A DNA stretch of 64,000 bases, taken from positions 3,782,001 to 3,846,000 of the forward strand of contig NZ_AP023362.1 of the NCBI RefSeq assembly GCF_018326285.1, read 5' to 3'. Origin of the DNA: Mycolicibacterium sp. TY81. GTDB lineage: Bacteria; Actinomycetota; Actinomycetes; Mycobacteriales; Mycobacteriaceae. The translations under genes and the position numbers were made by a program. This document shows, in pieces, positions 1 to 8,184 of the stretch. Under the pieces are notes generated by a model, which was not told the origin of the DNA, made no database searches, and saw only the letters and a program-made list of their open reading frames with translations. Within the stretch, counting starts at the first letter, position 1, and each line of letters opens with the position of its first letter.

Positions 1-218
1 TTGTAGCGGTACACGATGCGGCCACGGGACAGGTCGTACGGAGAGAGCTCCACTACGACACGGTCCTCCGGCAGGATGCGGATGTAGTGCTGCCGCATCT
101 TGCCGCTGATGTGGGCGAGCACCTTGTGACCGTTCTCCAGCTCAATGCGGAACATCGCATTGGGCAGGGGCTCGATCACGCGACCCTCGACCTCGATGGC
201 GCCGTCTTTCTTGGCCAT
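1..218 (-). CDS. infA: Translation initiation factor IF-1 (3' end cut by window edge)
   Basis: IF-1 binds the A site of the 30S subunit during initiation. The reading frame from the ATG at 218 gives [14 protein letters not shown], then the conserved [20 protein letters not shown] core and ends RGRIVYRYK. This is the whole 73-residue family length, so only the last base of the final Lys codon and the stop are missing. In mycobacteria infA heads the rpmJ-rpsM-rpsK-rpsD-rpoA operon, which would lie to the left of base 1. The 265 bp between infA and the divergent gene at 484 hold both promoters; I could not place either with confidence. Confidence 0.97.
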   Translation of the reverse strand, partial: MAKKDGAIEVEGRVIEPLPNAMFRIELENGHKVLAHISGKMRQHYIRILPEDRVVVELSPYDLSRGRIVYRY

Positions 219-483
219 ACTCTTTGGTAATCCTCTGGTTCTTCGGTTTCGTATCTCATACGCCCGTGCTTGGCGCAGAGCCCACCCCGGCTACAAGAAC
301 GTGGACTTAATGCCAGGAAATTCCGGGGAACTTCAGAACAGAGCACGCAAAGAGCCGGCGCAGAAGCTGCACCGTTGGTCCACGATACCCGCTCGGACCC
401 CAGGGACCAAAATCCGCGGAGCACCCCGGCAGAGGCCAGGTAGGCGCATCGTCTTCGCAAGTCAGGGCGCATGATGAACAGCG

Positions 484-2184
484 ATGACTGGACCCGCTTC
501 CCCGGCTCGCAATCCGGTGATTCTCACCGTGGACGATGATCCCGCAGTGTCCCGGGCCGTCGCCCGCGACCTGCGCAAACACTACGGTGAGCGCTATCGG
601 ATCGTACGCGCCGAATCTGGACAGGACGCGCTGGTCGCGATCAACGAGCTGCAGCTACGGGGCGACACCGTGGCGATGTTCATCGCGGACTACCAGATGC
701 CGGAGATGAACGGCATCGACTTCCTGGAACTGGCCATGGACGTGTTCCCGCTGGCCCGCCGCGTGCTGCTGACCGCGTACGCGGACACCCACGCCGCGAT
801 CAACGCCATCAACCTGGTCGACCTGGACCACTACCTGCTCAAGCCGTGGGACCCGCCCGAGGAGAAGCTGTACCCGATCATCGACGGCCTGCTGGAGGCC
901 TGGCATGAGGTCGGCGACCGCGCCGTCCCCCACACCAAGGTGATCGGCCACCGGTGGAATCCCCGCTCGTGGGAGGTCCGCCAGTTCCTGGCCCGCAACC
1001 AGCACTACTACCGCGCGTACGCGTCGGACGAGCCCAAGGGCAAGCAGCTGCTGACCGCCGCCGGCCTGGACGGGCTGGAGCTGCCGGTGGTGACCTCCGA
1101 GCAGGGCGAGACGCTGGTCCAGCCGACGGACGCGCAGCTGGCCGGAATGCTCGGCCTGTCGACCACACCGTCGTTGGAGATGTACGACCTGGCCGTCATC
1201 GGCGGCGGACCGGCCGGCCTGGCGGCCGCGGTGTACGGCGCGTCCGAGGGGCTGCGCACGGTCCTGATCGAGCGCACCACCACCGGCGGGCAGGCGGGCC
1301 GCAGCTCGCGCATCGAGAACTATTTGGGCTTCGAGACCGGCATCTCGGGCGCCGAGCTGACGACCTCGGCGCGGCGGCAGGCCGAGCGCTTCGCCGCCGA
1401 GGTCATCACCACCCGTGAGGTCGTCGGGCTGGACGTCTCGTCGCTGGCCAGCAAGACGCTGACCTTCGACGACGGCCGGAGTATCACCGCGCGGTCGGTC
1501 ATCCTGGCCACCGGCGTCGACTACCGGCATCTGCAGGTCGCCGGGTGCTGGGAGGACCCCGACAGCGTCGGCAACAGCTATGTCGGCAACGGCGTCTTCT
1601 ACGGCGCCTCGGTGTCGCAGGCCTCCGAATGCGCGGGCGAGGACGTCTACATCGTCGGCGGCGCGAACTCCGCCGGCCAGGCCGCGATGTTCATGTCGCA
1701 GCAGGCCAAGTCGGTGACGCTGCTGGTACGCGGCAAGTCGCTCGAGGCGTCGATGTCCTACTACCTGATCCAGCAGATCGAGAACACCCCGAACATCAGC
1801 GTCCGGACCTGCACCGAGGTGGTCGACACCTGCGGCGAGGACGGGCACCTGACCGGGCTGTGGCTGGTCAACAACGCCACCGGCGAGCGCGAGCACGTCG
1901 AGTCGACGCGCCTGTGCTGTTTCATCGGCGCCACCCCGCGCACCCAGTGGCTGGAGAACGCCGGCATCGCCCGCGACGACCACGGCTTCATCCTCACCGG
2001 CCCGGATCTCAAGGACGTCTGCGGCTGGAACCTGGACCGGCCGCCGCACCACTTGGAAACAAGTGTGCCCGGTGTGTTTGTTGCAGGAGATGTCCGCGCT
2101 GAATCGGCCAAACGGGTCGCAGCCGCGGTTGGCGAAGGCTCGATGGCAGTGATGCTGGTGCACCGGTATCTGGCCGAGACGTAG
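484..2184 (+). CDS. Receiver domain fused to a thioredoxin-reductase-like FAD/NAD(P) flavoprotein
   Basis: This 566-aa protein has two modules. Residues about 11-130 form a CheY-like receiver: acidic pair in VDDD, phospho-acceptor D69 in IADYQMPEMNG, T97 and K120 in LLKPW. Residues about 230-560 form a class II pyridine nucleotide-disulfide reductase fold: GGGPAG FAD site, TTGGQAG, second Rossmann motif IVGGANSAG and the C-terminal FVAGDVR motif. The redox CxxC expected just before the NAD(P) motif (CATC in thioredoxin reductases) is replaced by GASV, so it is unlikely to reduce thioredoxin. The start at 484 has no clear ribosome-binding site. It ends 12 bp before a histidine kinase gene whose strong GGAGGAG overlaps its stop, so the two are almost certainly co-expressed. 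The function is presumably phosphorylation-controlled redox output, which is inference. Confidence 0.88.
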   Translation: MTGPASPARNPVILTVDDDPAVSRAVARDLRKHYGERYRIVRAESGQDALVAINELQLRGDTVAMFIADYQMPEMNGIDFLELAMDVFPLARRVLLTAYADTHAAINAINLVDLDHYLLKPWDPPEEKLYPIIDGLLEAWHEVGDRAVPHTKVIGHRWNPRSWEVRQFLARNQHYYRAYASDEPKGKQLLTAAGLDGLELPVVTSEQGETLVQPTDAQLAGMLGLSTTPSLEMYDLAVIGGGPAGLAAAVYGASEGLRTVLIERTTTGGQAGRSSRIENYLGFETGISGAELTTSARRQAERFAAEVITTREVVGLDVSSLASKTLTFDDGRSITARSVILATGVDYRHLQVAGCWEDPDSVGNSYVGNGVFYGASVSQASECAGEDVYIVGGANSAGQAAMFMSQQAKSVTLLVRGKSLEASMSYYLIQQIENTPNISVRTCTEVVDTCGEDGHLTGLWLVNNATGEREHVESTRLCCFIGATPRTQWLENAGIARDDHGFILTGPDLKDVCGWNLDRPPHHLETSVPGVFVAGDVRAESAKRVAAAVGEGSMAVMLVHRYLAET

Positions 2185-2196
2185 GAGGAGACCGGT

Positions 2197-3672
2197 ATGG
2201 GCGAAACGTGCGCGCGAAGTGAACTGAAAACGCTGTTCCTTTTCGAGGCGTTGACCGACGAGCAGCTGGACACGCTGTGCGCCAACGGTCACATCGCGAC
2301 GTTCGAGCCCGGCCCCGTCTGCACCGAAGGCGAACCGGCCACCTGCTTCTACGTCATGCTCGACGGCGAGCTGGTGATGTCGATGAAGTCGGGCGGCATC
2401 GACATCGAGACCAACCGCACCTCGATGCGCGGCGTGTACTGCGGCGCCTGGTCCGCGTACATCCCCGACGAGCAGCCGGTCTACGAGGCGTCGGTGCGGG
2501 TGACCAAGCCGTCGCGGTTCTTCGTCCTGGACGCCAACGCCTACGCCGACTTCATGCGCAAGGAATTCCCGATGGCGGTGCACCTGCTGGAGGGCCACAA
2601 GGTCGGCGGCCGCCGCGGGCGGCAGATCGTCGGCCAGCGCGAGAAGCTCCTCGCGCTCGGCCAGCTCTCGGCGGGGCTGACCCACCAGCTCAACAACCCG
2701 GCTGCCGCGACCGCCCGCGCCGTCGCCGACCTGCACGACCGGATCGGCAAGATGCGCCACAAGCTCGCCATGCTGGCCGACGGCCAGGTCAGCCCGCAGT
2801 CGCTGCGGGTGCTGGTCGGCATCCAGGAGGGCATCGCCGAGCAGGTGGCCAAGGCCAGGACCCAGGAACTGTCGGCCATCGAGGCGTCCGACCGTGAAGA
2901 CCAGATCGGCGAATGGCTGGAGGACCACGACATCGCGTCCGCGTGGGACTACGCCCCCACCTTCGTCGACGCCGGCCTGGATGTCGCTTGGCTGGAAGGC
3001 ATTTCGTCATCCATCGGGAGCGCCGACTCGTCCGCGACGTTGCAGGGCGCGCTGGGCTGGCTGAAGTACACCATCGACACCGAGCTGCTGATGTGTGAGA
3101 TTTCCGAAGCGAGCAAGCGGATTTCGACGCTGCTGGCCGGTGCCAAGCAGTACTCCCAGATGGACCGGGCCCCCTATCAGAACGCCAACGTGCACGACCT
3201 CCTGCGCAGCACGCTGATGATGTTCGGTGACCGCATCGGCAAGGACGGCACCACCTGCGTCAAGGTCGTCAAGGAGTACGACCCGGCGCTGCCCGAATTG
3301 CAGTGCTACCCAGCAGATCTGAACCAGGTGTGGACGAACATCATCGACAACGCACTGCAGGCCATGAAGGGCTGTGGAGTGCTGACGATCCGCACCAAGC
3401 GCGCCGGCGACGACACCGTCCGGATCGAGATCAACGACAACGGCCCGGGCATTCCGCCCGACGTCATCGAGCGCATCTTCACCCCGTTCTTCACGACCAA
3501 GCCGTTCGGCGAGGGCACCGGCCTGGGGCTCGATCTGGCGTGGCGCATCATCTGCGAGAAGCACCACGGCAACATCTACGTCGAATCCAAGCCGGGCGAC
3601 ACCACGTTCATCGTCACGCTGCCCGTGCACGCACCCGCGCCAGAAGAAATTCTGGCTGGGACAACGGGATAG
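2197..3672 (+). CDS. Histidine kinase with N-terminal cyclic-nucleotide-binding domain
   Basis: This is a 491-aa soluble sensor kinase with no membrane segment. Residues about 10-130 look like a CRP/cNMP-binding beta-barrel (LFLFEALTDEQLDTL, then TEGEPATCFYVMLDGEL). Around residues 145-175 is an H-box, LSAGLTHQLNNP with H163. The C-terminal ATPase has the N-box NIIDNALQAM, the G1 box DNGPGIPPD and FFTTKPFGEGTGLGL. The start at 2197 is preceded by GGAGGAG overlapping the upstream stop. The gene follows the receiver-flavoprotein at 484, which is the obvious phosphotransfer partner. The ligand of the sensor domain is unknown, and the canonical cNMP phosphate-binding cassette (GE...RTAS type) is not evident. 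Confidence 0.87.
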   Translation: MGETCARSELKTLFLFEALTDEQLDTLCANGHIATFEPGPVCTEGEPATCFYVMLDGELVMSMKSGGIDIETNRTSMRGVYCGAWSAYIPDEQPVYEASVRVTKPSRFFVLDANAYADFMRKEFPMAVHLLEGHKVGGRRGRQIVGQREKLLALGQLSAGLTHQLNNPAAATARAVADLHDRIGKMRHKLAMLADGQVSPQSLRVLVGIQEGIAEQVAKARTQELSAIEASDREDQIGEWLEDHDIASAWDYAPTFVDAGLDVAWLEGISSSIGSADSSATLQGALGWLKYTIDTELLMCEISEASKRISTLLAGAKQYSQMDRAPYQNANVHDLLRSTLMMFGDRIGKDGTTCVKVVKEYDPALPELQCYPADLNQVWTNIIDNALQAMKGCGVLTIRTKRAGDDTVRIEINDNGPGIPPDVIERIFTPFFTTKPFGEGTGLGLDLAWRIICEKHHGNIYVESKPGDTTFIVTLPVHAPAPEEILAGTTG

Positions 3673-3729
3673 TTCGAATCACCGCGCGCCGAACGGAATA
3701 GCCGCCCGCGCCCCATAGTTGCCGCAAAG

Positions 3730-4560
3730 GTGACCAAACCAGACCTTGGGCGCTACGGCGTATTCGGGCGCGGCGCGACGCCGCAACAGGCAGCAGAAAT
3801 CGAAGCGCTGGGCTACGGCGCGATCTGGGTCGGGGGATCCCCGCCCGCGGAATTGGACTGGGTCGAGCCACTGCTCGGCGCGACGGAGCGGCTGAAGGTC
3901 GCGACCGGCATCGTCAACATCTGGACGGCGGCAGCGGGACCGGTGGCCGAGTCGTTCCACCGCATCAACTCCGCCTATCCGGGCCGCTTCCTGCTGGGCA
4001 TCGGCGTCGGTCACCGCGAGGCCATCGCCGAATACAAGAAGCCGCTCGACGCACTCACCGAATACCTCGACAAGCTCGACGAGTACGGCGTGCCGAAGGA
4101 GCACCGCGTCGTGGCCGCGCTCGGCCCGCAGGTGCTCAAGCTCTCGGCCCGGCGCAGCGCCGGCGCCCACCCGTATCTGACCACGCCGGAGCACACCGCC
4201 GAGGCGCGTGAGTTGATCGGGCCGGACGCGTTCCTGGCGCCCGAGCACAAGGCGATCCTGACGACCGACGCGGACAAGGCGCGCGCGGTCGGGCGCCAGG
4301 CCCTGGAGATTTACCTCAATCTGAACAATTACCTCAACAGCTGGAAGCGGTTGGGGTTCAATGACTCTGACGTCGCCAAGCCTGGCAGTGACGAGCTCGT
4401 CGATGCCGTGGTGGCGTACGGCACCGTCGACGCGATCGCCGCCCGGCTCAAGCAGCACCTCGACGCCGGCGCCGACCACGTACCGGTTCAGGTGCTGACG
4501 TCGCCCGAGAAACTGGTACCCGCACTGACCGAACTCGCCGGCCCGCTGGGCCTGCGGTAA
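3730..4560 (+). CDS. LLM-class F420-dependent oxidoreductase, copy 1
   Basis: The 276-aa protein belongs to the luciferase-like TIM-barrel family that uses F420H2 in mycobacteria. It resembles M. tuberculosis Rv3463, which also lies beside infA. Visible family features are the N-terminal GRYGVFGRG strand, ATGIVNIWTA, the GRFLLGIGVGH segment and the central GAHPYLTTPEHT. The chosen start is GTG at 3730, which places the first beta strand at the usual distance; the spacing to any Shine-Dalgarno sequence is poor. The next gene starts 15 bp downstream and is a close paralogue. The substrate is unknown. Confidence 0.88.
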   Translation: MTKPDLGRYGVFGRGATPQQAAEIEALGYGAIWVGGSPPAELDWVEPLLGATERLKVATGIVNIWTAAAGPVAESFHRINSAYPGRFLLGIGVGHREAIAEYKKPLDALTEYLDKLDEYGVPKEHRVVAALGPQVLKLSARRSAGAHPYLTTPEHTAEARELIGPDAFLAPEHKAILTTDADKARAVGRQALEIYLNLNNYLNSWKRLGFNDSDVAKPGSDELVDAVVAYGTVDAIAARLKQHLDAGADHVPVQVLTSPEKLVPALTELAGPLGLR

Positions 4561-4575
4561 CTGGAAGGATCGCGC

Positions 4576-5424
4576 ATGAGCAAGCTGGATCTGGGCCGCG
4601 TCGGGGTGTGGACGTTCGGCGCCCCTACGCCCGAGCAGGCCGCCGAGATCGAGAAGTTGGGGTACGGCGCGGTGTGGCCGGGCGGCTCCCCCGCCGGCGA
4701 CCTGGCGTTCGTCGAGCCGATCCTGGCCGCGACGGAGAAATTGCAGGTGGCCACCGGCATCGTCAACGTGTGGACGGCCCCGGCCGGGCAGGTCGCCGAG
4801 TCGTACCACCGGATCGAGGCGGCCTACCCGGGACGGTTCGTGCTGGGCGTCGGCATCGGCCACCCCGAGCACACCAAGGAGTACCGCAAGCCCTACGACG
4901 TCCTCGTCGAGTACCTGGACGAGCTGGACGCCGCGGGCGTTCCGGTCGCGCGCCGGGTGGTCGCGGCCCTCGGCCCGAAGGTGTTGCGGCTGGCGGCCGA
5001 CCGCAGCGCCGGTGCGCACCCGTACCTCACCACCCCTGAGCACACGGCAGAAGCGCGCCAGCTCATCGGGCCGGACGCGTTCCTGGCACCCGAGCACAAG
5101 GTCGTGCTGACCGACGGATCGGCCGAGGCCACCGCGGAGGCACGGGCCATCGGCCGGCAGACCGTCGACTTCTACCTGAATCTCAGTAACTACCTGAACA
5201 ATTGGCGCCGGCTCGGCTTCTCCGAAGACGACATCGCCAAGCCGGGCAGCGACGCGTTGATCGACGCGGTGGTCGCGCACGGAACACCCGATGCCATCGC
5301 CGCACGGCTCACCGAGCATCTCGACGCCGGCGCCGATCACGTGACCGTCCAGGTGCTGGGCGGCTGGGACAAGCTGGTGCCGACGCTGACGGCGCTGGCG
5401 GGTCCGCTCGGCTTACGCGGATAG
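4576..5424 (+). CDS. LLM-class F420-dependent oxidoreductase, copy 2
   Basis: The 282-aa protein aligns end to end with the preceding gene: GRVGVWTFG, ATGIVNVWTAPAGQVAESYHRIE, GRFVLGVGIGHPEHTKEYRKP and GAHPYLTTPEHTAEAR are shared with small changes. This indicates a tandem duplication. AAGGA lies about 7 nt before the ATG. A short insertion (SAEATAEA) near residue 185 explains the extra length. The two copies form one transcription unit on the plus strand and meet a minus-strand gene tail-to-tail at 5433. F420H2 as cofactor is inferred from the family; the substrate is unknown. Confidence 0.88.
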   Translation: MSKLDLGRVGVWTFGAPTPEQAAEIEKLGYGAVWPGGSPAGDLAFVEPILAATEKLQVATGIVNVWTAPAGQVAESYHRIEAAYPGRFVLGVGIGHPEHTKEYRKPYDVLVEYLDELDAAGVPVARRVVAALGPKVLRLAADRSAGAHPYLTTPEHTAEARQLIGPDAFLAPEHKVVLTDGSAEATAEARAIGRQTVDFYLNLSNYLNNWRRLGFSEDDIAKPGSDALIDAVVAHGTPDAIAARLTEHLDAGADHVTVQVLGGWDKLVPTLTALAGPLGLRG

Positions 5425-5432
5425 CCTGGCGC

Positions 5433-6011
5433 TCAGCGCTTTTGGCCTTGACCGTCCTGCTGGTCGTGGTGCTGCCAGATGCGGCGCAGCCAGTCCCAGT
5501 GCGGCCGGCGCTGCGTCGGCTTCGGGGCCTCGGCGATGGGCGGCGCGGCAACCGGCTGCGGCGGCACGACGGCCTTCGGCGGGACGACGACGGGCGCGCT
5601 CACCACGCCGGCCACCGGCGCCGGTGCCGGACCTGCCACATGATTGGCGGTCGCCATCGGGGCCGCGGCCGGCGCGACGTACGGAGTCGACCGCGTGTGG
5701 TCGACGACGGCCAGCGGAGTCGACGGCTCATCGCTGCCGCCGAGGAGGATCGCGCCGAGCGCGGCAGCGACGGTGACCCCGCCGAACACCACCGCGACGA
5801 GCGCGCCCCGTGTGCTTTTCGGTGACCGCGTCGACGCGAGCGGTGCGGCGGGAATCAGGTTCGGCGCCAAAGGTTCTTCGGCGTCTCCCGACTCGGCCAG
5901 CGACCAGGCCAGCGCCGCGAACGGCATCGTCGGGAGCCCGTGGAGGCTTCCACTGGCCGGGTCGGATGAGTACTCCAGGTTCGGCAGTGTGGCGGTCATG
6001 GCAGTGGACAT
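5433..6011 (-). CDS. Single-pass Pro/Ala-rich membrane protein with promoter P1
   Basis: This 192-aa protein matches no family I recognise. Residues 1-65 are cytoplasmic-looking. A hydrophobic segment of about 22 residues (VAVVFGGVTVAAALGAILLGG) follows, then a Pro/Ala/Val-rich stretch and a C-terminus rich in Trp, His and Gln (HWDWLRRIWQHHDQQDGQ). An upstream in-frame start would add 27 residues without a ribosome-binding site. The ATG at 6011 has CAGGAG 7 nt before it and is preferred. A promoter of the same type as three others in this locus lies at 6061-6097. The layout resembles the protein at 8185-8901, and both are probably targets of the fused ECF sigma factors. Confidence 0.75.
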   Translation of the reverse strand: MSTAMTATLPNLEYSSDPASGSLHGLPTMPFAALAWSLAESGDAEEPLAPNLIPAAPLASTRSPKSTRGALVAVVFGGVTVAAALGAILLGGSDEPSTPLAVVDHTRSTPYVAPAAAPMATANHVAGPAPAPVAGVVSAPVVVPPKAVVPPQPVAAPPIAEAPKPTQRRPHWDWLRRIWQHHDQQDGQGQKR

Positions 6012-6060
6012 GGCGTGCTCCTGTGTCGTTCTCGCGGTCCCGGATGGGCGGCTCTCACAG

Positions 6061-6097
6061 GTAGGAGTCGCGCGGCACCCACGACGGGACAACTTTT
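6061..6097 (-). promoter_or_regulatory. Promoter P1 of the fused-ECF regulon
   Basis: Read on the minus strand, AAAAGTTGTC (6088-6097) is followed after exactly 20 bp by CTCCTAC (6061-6067). The same two boxes with the same 20-bp spacer occur at 8081, 8142 and 10845. Transcription would begin near 6055, giving a leader of roughly 45 nt before the ATG at 6011. Confidence 0.75.
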
Positions 6098-6132
6098 GGC
6101 GGGCTTTGCTTCTCGGCTCGACATCGGCCGGG

Positions 6133-7584
6133 CTAGTAGATGATTGGTCCCTGCGTCGTCGTCACCGGTGCCGGTTCGATCGGCCCCACGGGGCCAGGTG
6201 GCAGCGGGCGCGGCGGCTTGTGCGTCGTCGTCGGCGGCGGGGTGGGCGACGGCGACGGCTCGGTGATCACGGGCGGCTGTTTGCTCGGCGGCGACGGTTC
6301 TTCACTGACGACGGGCGGCCGCGGACGTCGCGGCGGTGGCACCGGCCGTGTTGACGGCGGCGGCGTCACGACCGGCGCGGCCGGCGGCAGCGGCACCGGC
6401 GACTGCTGCGGCGGCGGGACCGCCCGTGGCGGAAGGACCGTCGTCGGCTCGATAGGCGCGGTGACGACGGCGGTCGGGCTGGGCGGAGGTGCGACGGTCG
6501 TGGTCACCGGGTTCTCCGGCGTCGTGCTCGGTGGCGGGGTGACGGAGGTGGTGACGCCTTTCGGGGCGACCGGGGCGTTGGTTTCGTACCGCCAGGCGAT
6601 GGTCAGCGCCAGCATGATCAGTGGAATGCCGATCAGCAGCGACATCGTCAGCATCACGCGGCCATTCGGCTGCCTGGTGGCCGGTTCCGCGGCGAGCCCG
6701 TCGGCCGCGGCGAACTGCTCGGTCGGCGCATCCGGCAGCGCACTCTGTGCCGCGGTGGGTGCGCTGTCCAGATCGGCGGACGCCGAGGTCAGCTGAATCC
6801 GATTCAGTGTGCGGTCGCGCAGCCAGGTCGGCGCGGGGATGAACAGCGGCGTGCCGCCGAGCAGCGCGACCGGGTTGACCATCCGGCGACGGTCCTGATC
6901 GCACGTCGGGCAACTTTCGATGTGACGGGCGATCCGCTTGCGCATCAGGATGGTGAAAGTCCCGTCCCACCCGGCGAGGATCGCGCCCAACTCCGCACAG
7001 CTGTTACCACTCTGTCCGCGTCGGGCGACCAACAGCGCGCCCAGCGAGCGTTCCATGGTGTCGCGCAACCGCTGCATGATCTTCTTGGCGCTGGCGGTAC
7101 TGACGCCGAGGGCCTCGGCAAGTTCAGGCCCCTCCAGTCCGTGGCGGTAGCCCAGCTCCAGCACCGCGCGGTCGCGGTCGGACAACCCGCCGGCCGCTTC
7201 GGCGACCAGTTTGGCCAGTTCGTTGCGGGCTGCCAGCGTGTCGGGCCCGGCGTCCCCGGACGCCTCGTCGGGCAGTTCGTCTGACGGTTCTTCGCGGCGC
7301 CGCTGCCGGATCCGGCGCAGCGCCTCGTTCCTGGCAATCGCGTACAGCCAGGGGCGCAGCTTGTCGGGTTCCCGCAACTTGTCCAAAGCTGTTGCGGCAG
7401 TGCAGAACACGTCCTGGACGCAGTCCGCGGCAGCATCGCGGTCCCGGACCATGCCGACGCAGAAGTCGTGGAGCCGGTCGGCATAGCGGTCATAAATACC
7501 GGCAAATGCCATGCGGTCTCCGGAGAGCGCGGCGCCGACCAAGTCGGCGTCGCTGACAATGTCCCAATCTGGCACTGCGGTCAT
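6133..7584 (-). CDS. ECF sigma factor fused to zinc-finger, transmembrane and Pro/Thr-rich tail (sigma A)
   Basis: This 483-aa protein starts with a full ECF sigma factor: region 2 at about 22-95 (FAGIYDRYADRLHDF, DCVQDVF) and region 4 at about 133-185 (LSDRDRAVLELGYRHGLEGPELAEALG). A cytoplasmic linker follows with H221, C225 and C228 (HIESCPTC), the HxxxCxxC signature of zinc-binding anti-sigma factors. One transmembrane helix at about 309-331 precedes about 150 extracytoplasmic residues rich in Pro and Thr. It therefore looks like a sigma factor and its anti-sigma factor in one chain. A longer in-frame start exists at 7686; the ATG at 7584 has GGGAG 8 nt upstream and matches the N-terminus of the paralogue at 9119-10450. 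Release by proteolysis is inference. I recall actinobacterial ECF groups with C-terminal membrane extensions (ECF52/53), but cannot assign this one. Confidence 0.85.
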   Translation of the reverse strand: MTAVPDWDIVSDADLVGAALSGDRMAFAGIYDRYADRLHDFCVGMVRDRDAAADCVQDVFCTAATALDKLREPDKLRPWLYAIARNEALRRIRQRRREEPSDELPDEASGDAGPDTLAARNELAKLVAEAAGGLSDRDRAVLELGYRHGLEGPELAEALGVSTASAKKIMQRLRDTMERSLGALLVARRGQSGNSCAELGAILAGWDGTFTILMRKRIARHIESCPTCDQDRRRMVNPVALLGGTPLFIPAPTWLRDRTLNRIQLTSASADLDSAPTAAQSALPDAPTEQFAAADGLAAEPATRQPNGRVMLTMSLLIGIPLIMLALTIAWRYETNAPVAPKGVTTSVTPPPSTTPENPVTTTVAPPPSPTAVVTAPIEPTTVLPPRAVPPPQQSPVPLPPAAPVVTPPPSTRPVPPPRRPRPPVVSEEPSPPSKQPPVITEPSPSPTPPPTTTHKPPRPLPPGPVGPIEPAPVTTTQGPIIY

Positions 7585-7774
7585 GAGACGGGCTCCCGTA
7601 CCGGATCGATCGCCGGTATGCACTGATGCTAATCCGGCGAAGGCGAGATGGTTTGCCGAATCAACGAGCATCGGCGTTGGCTTCATTGAGGAGAACGAGA
7701 GCAGCCTGGACCCGGTTCAACACCGGACCCGGCTGCGTCTCGAATCCGCGCAGGCGGGGTGCCATCACGGCCAG

Positions 7775-8029
7775 TCAGTGCTTCTTGTGGTCGGAGTGCT
7801 TCCAGTCCCAGTCGTACCAGTGCCAGTAGTAGTGGCAGTGCTCCCAGTCCCACCAGGCCCACGAGCAGTAGTCGTGGCCCCAGGTCTGCGGAGCAGGGAT
7901 GGACGGCTGGGCTTGTGCGGTGCCCGCCGTCAGGCCCATGCCGGCCAGGGCCATGCTGCCGGACAGCAGCGCTGCCGCGGCAGCCCGCTTCGCAAGAGAC
8001 TGCCGCTTGGCAGGGGTGTTGTTGGTCAT
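7775..8029 (-). CDS. Small secreted Trp/His-rich protein
   Basis: This 84-aa protein has a classical signal peptide: basic start (KRQSLAKR), a hydrophobic core and the cleavage-like end AGTAQA at about residue 40. The mature part is only about 44 residues and contains nine Trp, seven His and two Cys, with segments such as WAWWDWEHCHYYWHWYDW. I know no family with this composition; His/Cys density suggests metal or haem binding, but that is speculation. AAGGAG sits 6 nt before the ATG. It is transcribed from P2 (8081-8118) and lies 190 bp upstream of sigma A on the same strand, so both may share a transcript. The paralogous sigma B also has a small secreted protein gene immediately upstream. 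Confidence 0.8.
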   Translation of the reverse strand: MTNNTPAKRQSLAKRAAAAALLSGSMALAGMGLTAGTAQAQPSIPAPQTWGHDYCSWAWWDWEHCHYYWHWYDWDWKHSDHKKH

Positions 8030-8080
8030 TTCGCGCTCCTTGTTCGGTGTTGCAGACGCCCCGTGCGGGCTCTGTCATAG

Positions 8081-8118
8081 GTAGGAGCGCGACCCCCGGA
8101 CGCCGGGGACACTTTTTT
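8081..8118 (-). promoter_or_regulatory. Promoter P2 of the fused-ECF regulon
   Basis: On the minus strand AAAAAGTGTC (8108-8117) is followed after 20 bp by CTCCTAC (8081-8087). It drives the Trp/His-rich secreted protein gene starting at 8029, with a leader near 45 nt. It faces away from P4, with the two -35 boxes about 24 bp apart. Confidence 0.72.
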
Positions 8119-8133
8119 TCGGAAGAATCCGAA
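8118..8133. promoter_or_regulatory. Inverted repeat between divergent promoters P2 and P4
   Basis: TTCGGA and TCCGAA are perfect inverted half-sites separated by four bases (AGAA). They lie between the -35 boxes of P2 and P4, where a regulator could act on both. A related TTCGGA also abuts the -35 box of P3, so part of this could simply be an extended -35 element. Confidence 0.4.
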
Positions 8134-8141
8134 TTGCCACG

Positions 8142-8180
8142 AAAAAACTTGTCAGACTCTGCTGCCGGCAGTGCTCATAC
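8142..8180 (+). promoter_or_regulatory. Promoter P4 of the fused-ECF regulon, probably leaderless
   Basis: AAAACTTGTC (8144-8153) is followed after 20 bp by CTCATAC (8174-8180). The ATG of the next gene is at 8185, only four bases after the -10 box, so transcription should start at or next to the start codon. The absence of any Shine-Dalgarno sequence agrees with this. Confidence 0.72.
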
Positions 8181-8184
8181 CAGC

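Noticed and set aside
484..2184. Thioredoxin reductase TrxB
   Set aside because: The redox CxxC is missing and a receiver domain is fused; no thioredoxin gene is adjacent.
655..2928. 757-codon open frame antisense to the receiver-flavoprotein and kinase genes
   Set aside because: High-GC third positions keep this antisense frame open; composition is His/Arg/Val-rich without motifs, and both plus-strand genes have complete domains.
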